A stretch of 64,000 nucleotides of DNA, from assembly GCF_000485595.1 (NCBI RefSeq), contig NW_014577097.1, positions 307,976 through 371,975 on the forward strand, written 5' to 3'. The notes under the pieces are model-generated. The model was not told the DNA's origin. It saw only the letters and a list, made by a program, of their open reading frames with translations, and made no database searches. The number at the start of each line of letters is the position of its first letter. The stretch's first letter is position 1. Positions 56,751 to 64,000 of this stretch are shown piece by piece. The translations under genes and the position numbers were made by a program. Source of the DNA: Priapulus caudatus (lineage: Eukaryota > Priapulida > Priapulimorpha > Priapulimorphida > Priapulidae).

Positions 56751-58040
56751 ATTATTTATATTATTTTTTATTGTTTGGGATTGAATAGAAGACGATGAGA
56801 TGGGATGGGATGGGATGGCATGGGTGGCATGGGGTGGCATGGCATGGCATGGCATGGCATGACATGCGATGGATGGATGGATGGATGGAGGGATGGCTGG
56901 CTGGGTGGCATGGATGGATGGAGATGCATTGGTGCATGGATAGATACATTGATAGATAGATTTTGCGGTATTTTCCTTTCAACCAAGTGGTCACCAACTG
57001 AGCACTTTTTCCCTGCCTCTCACTTATAGAATTGCGCTCTTTGTTTCTTCCCAAATTGTTTTTTTGTTTCTGGTTTCTTTTCAGTTGCATGAAATTAGTT
57101 GCATGAAACAGTTGCAGTTCAACTGTGTCACTTACATGAAGTTTATATTTTAAGTCAATTTGGTGGTTGTACGGGTATTAAAGTCTGCTAGTATAGATAG
57201 TTATGCGAGTACGGACTAATTCGACTGAACAACTTTATATATATTGAAGACTACAATAGGTATAGCAAAGCCTATTATAGATTTTAGAATCTGTATATAG
57301 TAGTATCCTAGATATATGCTCTGAGCGCGAACGCGGTGGCAGGAGGGGCGCACTTGATTCGGTTGCACAGTGAGTTTATTCAGAAGAATACCTGGCTACA
57401 GTACACGTCAGTTGAGCGCTGTCGCTCTGTGGCACTTGTGCAAAATGTTTTTTTTCGGGAGACATTGCGCATGCGCGAGCCACGTTTCAGGCGCTATTAC
57501 ATTAACGTAGCCAGATTGTTGTACATACTGGTATATGCAGCGGGACGTTACAATGCACGGTCTTCTTCCTATTGTTCTTAAGTGAAGTATGGTGGCGAGG
57601 GCTGCCACTACAATTTCTTACAACCTCTGAAATAAAAAAAGCAAATAAAAAAAATTTAAAAAACGAAATCAAAATCAAATTCAAAACGAAATCAAAATCG
57701 AAATCAAAATCGAAATCAAAATCGAAATCAAAATCAAAATCAAATTCTAAATCAAAATCAAATTCAAACTCAAAATCAAAACAAAATCAAAATCGAAATC
57801 AAAATCAAAACGAAATCAAAATCAAAATCAAAATCAAAACGAAATCCAAAATCAAAATCAAAATCAAAATCAAAAACGTAAAGTGAAATGAGTTACGCTT
57901 TGGCCGAAGAGCTGCCCAAGTGAATTCAGTTTTCGCGTTGGCCGAGAGCTGCCAAAGTGAAATCAGTTTACGCGTTGGCCGAGAGCTGCCACTACCATGA
58001 TTCATTGCGATCCAGGCTATCCCACAATGGCTTGCTATTA
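56751..58040 (-). repeat. Composite repeat copy III
   Basis: Direct-orientation partner of copy II, ~3.3 kb further on, without its A-rich block. It has GTTTGGGATTGAATAGAAG, GGCAT/GGGAT satellite, TAGATTTTGCGGTATTTTCC, a Helitron-like end (CTAG at 57,188-57,191), a fragment of the array family (57,440-57,590), and (AAAATC)n at 57,660-57,875. It ends at GATTCATTGCGATCCAGGC before the CGTGTA satellite. Confidence 0.88.
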
Positions 58041-58834
58041 CCGGTTCGTGTATCGCTGTACATGCGCGTGTATCTGTGTGTACCCGCGTGCACACGCGTG
58101 TTACGTGCGTGATCCGCGCGTTGTAGCCCGCGTGCACGTACGTGTAACCCGCGGTGTACGTGCTGTGTTATCTGCGTGTACCGTGCGTCGTATCGCCGTG
58201 TACGATGCGTTAAGCCGCGTGTTATACGTGGCGTTATACCGCGGTGTACGCCGCGTGTTACGTGCGTGTAAGCTGCGGCACGTGCGGTCGTACCCGCGTG
58301 CCTACGTGTGGCACGTGCTGTGTACCGCCGTGTACCCGCGTGTACGTGTAGTGGTATCTGCCGTGTACGTAGACGTGTATCTGCGGCGTTACTGTGCGTT
58401 TACCCGGCGTGTTACTGTGGCGTGTATCTGCTGCTGTGCGTGTGCGTGTATTCTGGCGCGTAAGTGCGGTGTACCCGCGTGCGGCACGTCTGCGTGTGTA
58501 CCCGCAGTTGTATGTGTCAGGTGCTACCGCGTGCACTGCGTGTATTCTGCCGTGTACGTGCGTTGTACTCGCACTGTACGTTGGCGTGTACCCGCGTGTA
58601 CGTGCGCTGCACGTGCGTGTACCCGCGTGTACCCACGCCTGTATCCTGCGTGTACGTGCGTGTATCTGCGTGCTACGTGCGTGTGTACCGCGTGTACGTG
58701 GCGGTGTATGCTGCGTGTAATACGCGCTGTGTAGTGGTGTCCGGTACCGCTGTACGTGCGCGTTCTACTTTACGGTGTACGTGCGTGCTCGTGTACGTGC
58801 GTGTTACCCCGTGTACCGTGTCGTGTACTGCGTG
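58040..58834 (+). repeat. 10-bp satellite (CGTGTAYSYG), plus orientation
   Basis: About 800 bp of CGTGTACGTG, CGTGTACCCG and CGTGTATCTG units with frequent one-base indels. The same satellite starts at 55,070-55,201 and lies inverted at 59,690-60,165. Frames rich in Val, Arg, Cys and Tyr are repeat translations. Confidence 0.92.
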
Positions 58835-58995
58835 AAATGCAGTTGGATTTGAAAAAATAATGAAAGTGTCAATTACACTGTCGCCCTTCACCACAAAAAA
58901 GACACAACAGAGCACCTGAGTAAGAGAAGGTCAGTTTTGATTGAGCAACCATCGACGTACATTATAGAAACGATTGGCCATCTGTATATCGAATA

Positions 58996-59640
58996 AGTAA
59001 TTTATAAACCAAAATGAATCACAAATTTATACCGACGTGGAATGGCGCCTATACCCGCTTTGTAGCGATAGCGTTTGAAAATAAATAGCATTATGCTGCG
59101 TTCCGACATGTTTTGTAAATCATTCTCTAATAAGACGTTTTATCGGCCAGGGTGGGAGACGGAAATAACCAATTTTGCCATTAAAGATATTGTCAATAAA
59201 ATCTTGAAAAAAACGAAACAGACGAGTGTGAACCACAACTGTTTGCTGTCTATATAACTATGCTATATAATGGTCAAAAGCCCTACCTAATTTGCATAAT
59301 TTTTTTAATAGTTTAAAACCCCTAGCCTTTATTCATTCACATACCAAAAAGGGCAAAATCCGTTTGAACCTTGAACTGACTAATGCAATTCCCATTTTTG
59401 CCCAAAAATTTGCCGTGGCTCGAAAGTTCGACTGGGCGTGCTTCAAAAATTAGGGAGTTTAATATTTGGAGTATAGCAGTAACAACTATTACCCAATTTC
59501 AAAAACATTGTGTGGCCAAACGCGTCCCTGAGTATCGTGACCGCAAGCGAAAATCGTTCGACGACGGACGGACGGACGTAACGACGGATGACGACCGCAT
59601 GGCAATTGCTCAGGCTTGACGATGGCAAGGTGAGCTAAAC
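58996..59640 (+). repeat. Second copy of the (GACG)n-tailed dispersed repeat
   Basis: Matches 23,111-23,670 in the same orientation, from ACCAAAATGAATC to AAGGTGAGCTAAA, with many small indels. It sits in the ~855-bp loop between the two inverted 10-bp satellite blocks. Confidence 0.85.
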
Positions 59641-59689
59641 ATGAAAATAATAATAAGAAAGAAACGTTATTTTTACAATCAACTGATTT

Positions 59690-60165
59690 CACGCATACAT
59701 CGCAATATACGCACAACACCCGCGGGTACACGCCACGCTGCACGCGGGTACACGCACGTAACACGCAGATACACGCAAACTTACACACGGGTACACGCAC
59801 GTTACACCGCACGTACACGCACTGTACACTGCCAGATGCACGCCACGCCACACGCAGATACAGCGCCACGTACACGCAGATGCACGCACGCACACGCAGC
59901 ATAAAAAAACCCAACGCCACGTACACGCAGATCACGCACGTACACGCGAGTACAGCGCACGCTGCAACGCACGTACAGCGCGGTTACACGCACGTACACG
60001 GGGGTACTGCGGTACAACGCAGACGTACACGCAGATTACACGCACGTACACGCGGCGTACACGCTACGTGCACGCGGGTACACGCACGTGCACGCTGTTG
60101 TGCACGCGGGTACCACACCGATACACGCGCATGTACACAGGATACACGACCGGGTAATAGCAAGA
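59690..60165 (-). repeat. 10-bp satellite, inverted block
   Basis: Units read CACGTACACG and CGGGTACACG on plus, the complement of 58,040-58,834. It ends at GGATACACGACCGGGTAATA, which mirrors the satellite's start after copies II and III. Confidence 0.92.
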
Positions 60166-60229
60166 GCATTGTGGGGATACGCCTGATCATTGTAGTGGCA
60201 AAATAATAATAAATAATAATAGTAGTAAA

Positions 60230-60626
60230 TAATAATAATAGTAAAAAAATAGTAAAGTAATTTTTTTTCATTTTTTCAACTTTTTCAATTTTTTGTAAGG
60301 AATGTAGTAAAATTTATTTTTAAAATTTTGAAATTAACGCTGAAGTGGCAGAAGTACATACTAAAGAGTCAGAAATAAAGGATAATTTTTTGTCCCCAGC
60401 TGAGATTCGAACACGGAATCACGGGTTATGAAACCGACTACGCTACGGCGGCGGTCAAGAGACGCGCAATAATTGACGTAGGCCTACCTACGTGTACAAT
60501 TTTTTTTACTTTTTAACTTTTTTAAATTTTTGTCTCAGCCAGAACCATCTGCAAGACGTGATGATTCTTAAAATATCTTCAGTTACCGCGATTGAGTGAA
60601 AAATTACAGAGAAAAGCGAGGTCAAA

Positions 60627-60663
<37 letters not shown>

Positions 60664-61446
60664 GATTAGCCTCTTTATAGTAAGGATATATAAAGTTGTT
60701 CAGCCGAATTAGTCCGTACTCGCATAACTAGAGAACTCCGCACCCTAGAGGAAAACTAAAAATATTTTCAGAATCAGCACGTCTGGGAGGTGGTTCTGGC
60801 TCAAACAAAAATTTATAAAGGTTAAAAAATTAAAAATTGATGAAAATTCTATTCATCAATAGATGGCGGTGCGTACAGATTAAAACATCACGTACGTGTG
60901 AATCCATGGTTTATGCCCTTAACGGCGCAGTGGCATAATCGCTAGAACATTCGTCTCCTACACCGGGATTCCGGGTTTGAGTCCCAGCTGGGGAACTTAT
61001 TTTCCCCTTTTTTCATTTTTTTCCCTTTACCTACCTCTTTAGTATGTATTATTTTTAATTTCTTACTTTTTAATTTTAATTTTTAATTTTTAATGTCTTT
61101 TATCTTTTGATTTCTTATTGTTTTTTTACTGTTTGGGATGGGATGGGATGCGATGGGAATGCGATCATGCGATGGGATGGGATGGGATGGGATCGCATGG
61201 GATGGCATGGCATGTCATGGCATGGGATGGCATGGGATGGGATATGGGATGGGATGGCATGGGATGCGGTGCGATGGAATGGGATGGCATGGAATGGGAT
61301 GGATGCATGGATGCATGGATGGATGCATGGATGGATGCATAGATAGATAGATAGTTAGATTTTATTTGGTATTTTCCTTTCAACCAAGCGATCACCAACT
61401 GAGTAACGCCACTGATTTCCCCGGGCAACGCCGGTTATCCGGCTAG
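60230..61446. repeat. Right arm of the long inverted repeat, ending in a Helitron-like 3' terminus
   Basis: It holds a minus-oriented tRNA-like head (60,392-60,470), (CA)n at 60,628-60,661, ATTAGTCCGTACTCGCATAA, a plus-oriented tRNA-like head (60,917-60,995) and GGGATGG/GGCATGG satellite (61,135-61,345). At the end CCCCGGGCAACGCCGG and TTATCCGGCTAGT form a GC-rich hairpin then CTAG (61,443-61,446) before T, as in Helitron 3' ends. No Rep/helicase frame is present. Confidence 0.8.
60917..60995 (+). mobile_element. tRNA-derived SINE head, second version
   Basis: GTGGCATAATCGCTAGAAC resembles an A box, and GGTTTGAGTCC (60,974-60,984) a B box, then CAGCTGGGG. The downstream sequence ends in CTCTTTAGTATGTA, as does the other head's, so the two are diverged members of one family placed head to head. 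Confidence 0.6.
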
Positions 61447-61504
61447 TACAGTAATAAAGATACAGCTGTGTAACTTTAATGACTTCGCTATATTAACATG
61501 TTAT

Positions 61505-61735
61505 CATGGATATGATGTGTAGGGCCACCCTTATATATAGCTAATAGATCTATCTGAGGACACCCTGATCTCTGATCTATGGCTAGTAGGGCTGTGTAGG
61601 GCCACCCTTATATATAGCTAATATACCTATCTGAGGGCACCCCGATCTCTGATCTATGACTAGTGGGTCTATGTAGGGACACCCTGACACACAGCCACCA
61701 TGACCTATGACCCGTAGGTCCTAAGTAAGGTCATT
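61505..61735 (+). repeat. ~78-bp repeat, right part
   Basis: About three units of AGGGCCACCCTTATATATAG with CTGATCTATGGCTAGTAGGG, in the same orientation as 50,757-50,855. Confidence 0.85.
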
Positions 61736-62230
61736 ATATAGCCGATGCAAGATCAGCACAGGTAAATATACTGCCGTGAATGCCGTCCGTCTGTACGTCT
61801 GTAAATCCGAGTAATGTATGCAGCTGTTGGAATCCCTGTAGATTCGTTATCCGTAGCAAAGATACGTCAGCATGTAAAACCATCAAAGTCACGTTGAATT
61901 ATCGCATGGAAATTTTTTATCTACGTTTGTGTGTTTTCTATAAGCCGCTGGGATTTGCCAATTCCCCAGTAAATCAATGTACATTACTCGCCAAAGGGGA
62001 AGGAATCTGAGCAGTGGACCTGATGTATATATTACGTCTACTAATCAGATGGATTTTGAATGATTGCATGCTGTTAGGGATAGCGCGTAATGCCAGTATT
62101 GCGCAATGTACAATTCTAATCTAATTGCTGTCTGTGTAGTATCATACTATCATGTCATCATACATCATATCATGTATCATCGTAATGTAGTTATAAATTA
62201 TGTATCACTATGCATTATGTATATATTATG
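61736..62230. other. No gene seen
   Basis: AT-rich unique sequence with short frames; no recognised exon. Confidence 0.4.
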
Positions 62231-62234
62231 TAGG

Positions 62235-62327
<93 letters not shown>

Positions 62328-62370
62328 GTGGCGTGCGTGTGCGTGTGTGCGTGCGTGCGTGCGTGCGTGC
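62231..62370. repeat. (AT)n(GT)n(GTGC)n microsatellite
   Basis: AT repeats, then ~70 bp of GT, then GTGC units; related TATTATGCATAA-type imperfect repeats follow to 62,520. Confidence 0.95.
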
Positions 62371-62703
62371 ATGCGCCCGTGTGTGTACTGTGTAAAATTG
62401 CATACTGTCAGTAGTGTTTTATGCATAACTGTATATTATCAGTGTTGCATTATGTATATTAATCTTATTATTTTGCACAATGTGTGCTGTCAGTGGTGTA
62501 TTATGCATAAATGTACACTATCAGTTGTGCACAGTGTATAATCGCATGCTGTCAGTTGCGCACACGCACGCTGCCTCCGCTATCCAAGAGCACTCTGATC
62601 TGTCACAGACGAATGACAGGCGAAGATTGAAAATAAGAGCGCAAAGTTAGTAATTAAACTCTTCTTTTAAGCTTCGCGTCAATATTTTCCGACTCGGGTT
62701 GAA

Positions 62704-62807
62704 TTATAAAGGCTCTCTGCTGCGGCTAACCCAGCCAGCAATTCGCTTTAGCAGCTCGCTGCGATCGCAGTGAAATCCCCTGCTCAGGTATTGATTGCAG
62801 AATTCTA
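62704..62807 (-). CDS. Weak candidate terminal exon, unknown protein
   Basis: On the minus strand a good acceptor (CTACCTTTTTCTCATTCGTTTAG in two pieces: CTACCTTTTTC and TCATTCGTTTAG) precedes EFCNQYLSRGFHCDRSELL and KRIAGWVSRSREPL, then TAA. The same frame is open further up from an ATG at 62,904 (66 codons with a hydrophobic LGSLRYLFLIRLV), so it could also be a single small frame. No family is recognised and no partner exon is seen. Confidence 0.25.
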
Positions 62808-62904
62808 CTAAACGAATGAGAAAAAGGTAGCGAAGTGAGCCTAACCATTCCGCGAGTTCACAGATCCGCTCACACAGCAGCACGCCCGCCACACGATCAT
62901 ACAA

Positions 62905-63290
62905 GCCATGGACGTACGCGCAACAGAATCACACACAACCACAGCACACACATCACACACAGACACTACACACACATCCGGGCCACCGCACAGGAATGCA
63001 GCCACCACACAAGCCCACCACACAGCTCAATGGACGTCTACGCGCACTGCACAGACCACAGCACGGCCACGCGGCGACGCGCACACACACACACACACAC
63101 ACAATCACACACACACGCACCACAACGGGCGCGAGCCGCGCACCGCGCTGACGCACATGCGAACACGGTCAACGACGCACACACACGCACGCACGCACAG
63201 GCGCACGCAACAGCACGCACACGCCACGCACACGCATCGCATACGCCGACGGCCACGCACGCACGCACGCACGCACAACCTTCAACACAC
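62905..63290. repeat. CA/GCAC-rich low-complexity region
   Basis: CACACA and GCAC runs at 62,930-62,975, 63,079-63,125 and 63,178-63,275 with imperfect repeats between. His/Thr-rich frames are repeat translations. Confidence 0.85.
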
Positions 63291-64000
63291 AATCGCAGAC
63301 AAATTAATGTACAACCTCACATGCCAACTCAGACAATCCGCCACATAGCATTAAAACTTAAACCAGTCTCAGACATATTGCTGCCACACGCCTCTCCAAG
63401 AAAAATCACACCACGACAAAAAAACGACAACGACTAATAGATTACATCGCTCTATAAACACACGCTATGTAACAACCCGCAGGCAGTACGGTGACCGCGG
63501 CTCAGTTTGGTCAACTATTTAAACCAGCAGACGCGAATGAACCAATGCCTGCGCCCATGTGTACGGCTTTCAGTACTTAGCCGCAACAAGCCTCGTTCGG
63601 CTACTACGCCGCCGTATGTGTTCTTCTACGGAAAACTTAATCAGACCTGGCGACACATTTTGACAAGCTCCGTAGCGCTCAAAATTGCCTCGCGAGTGAA
63701 TTGGCTCGCCGGGTAACGGCGATCGCGATTTCTCTAATATGCGGGCACCGGCCGTGTTCTCTTTGTGTTCGTGCGCTATGAAACGCTTCTGACAGAGTTA
63801 TTACGACTCTAAGCCTAATAAATTATGTACACATTTTGTACAAACAGGTATGCGAATTACCTCGGAATGCCTCTGCACCCAGCGTACCTGAATAATCATT
63901 GTTTGCTGTCATATTAACTCAGGGCGGTATCGACGTCGGAGCCTGCCGGCAACAGCCGAATTGCGCTCAATCGAAATCAGTGATCACGGTTTCAGAGCGA
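63291..64000. other. No gene seen
   Basis: Unique sequence to the window end; no recognised exon, RNA gene or repeat. Confidence 0.4.

Noticed and set aside
57997-58835. Val/Arg/Cys-rich frames over 200 codons
   Set aside because: Translation of the 10-bp CGTGTA satellite; indels shift the frame between units.

Overview
This window is animal (metazoan) nuclear DNA. It has spliced exons with canonical GT-AG sites, small exons in large non-coding tracts, very abundant microsatellites, and several families of dispersed repeats. The best-supported gene, on the minus strand at 12,966-19,552, encodes an ecdysone receptor (EcR, NR1H family). EcR occurs in arthropods, nematodes and other ecdysozoans and also in annelids and molluscs, so I infer a non-vertebrate protostome and cannot name the species. 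A second clear coding piece is a 66-nt first coding exon of a tetraspanin (minus strand, 52,079-52,144). A glycine-rich exon (plus strand, 2,997-3,357) is probable. A few other short exons are only candidates. No rRNA, functional tRNA, CRISPR array or complete transposase was seen.

Layout. 1-2,316: an inverted repeat around a pyrimidine-rich spacer. 3-3.4 kb: Gly-rich exon. 4.26-7.63 kb: tandem array of a dimeric repeat of about 420-550 bp. 8-12.9 kb: triplet, CT and CA repeats with two possible promoter-like stretches. 12.9-19.6 kb: EcR exons, with a telomere-like block, a tiny palindromic insertion and two minisatellites among them. 21.7-23.1 kb: GT/GCAC microsatellites and a G-run minisatellite ending in a 25-N gap. 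23.1-29.5 kb: dispersed repeat, two minisatellites, weak exon candidates and a Helitron-like end. 29.57-33.24 kb: an error-rich second copy of sequence from an EcR intron. 34.4-36.4 and 39.7-41.5 kb: two error-rich copies of one 2-kb segment. 43-50.4 kb: mainly triplet, dinucleotide and minisatellite DNA, including an array of CRE-like TGACGTCA sites. 50.86-61.5 kb: a nest of repeats (Helitron-like ends, tRNA-like SINE heads, hexamer and 10-bp satellites, inverted arms) that contains the tetraspanin exon. 61.5-64 kb: microsatellites and one weak exon candidate.

EcR. All six minus-strand exons have matching splice phases and together encode the complete two-finger DNA-binding domain, hinge, ligand-binding domain and stop. 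The exon for the first zinc finger, however, lies downstream of the stop-codon exon. In transcript order it belongs above 19,552 but it sits at 12,966-13,148. No second copy is visible. The 3' end of the fifth exon is also partially repeated three times in tandem, and one copy keeps an intact donor exactly 144 nt (48 codons) away in an open frame.

Data quality shapes the reading. There are N-runs of 10, 25, 25 and 25. Several repeat copies differ from their partners mostly by single-base indels, which is typical of unpolished long-read gap filling. Several duplications and inverted repeats may therefore be assembly artefacts, as may the exon displacement. Each is flagged where it occurs.
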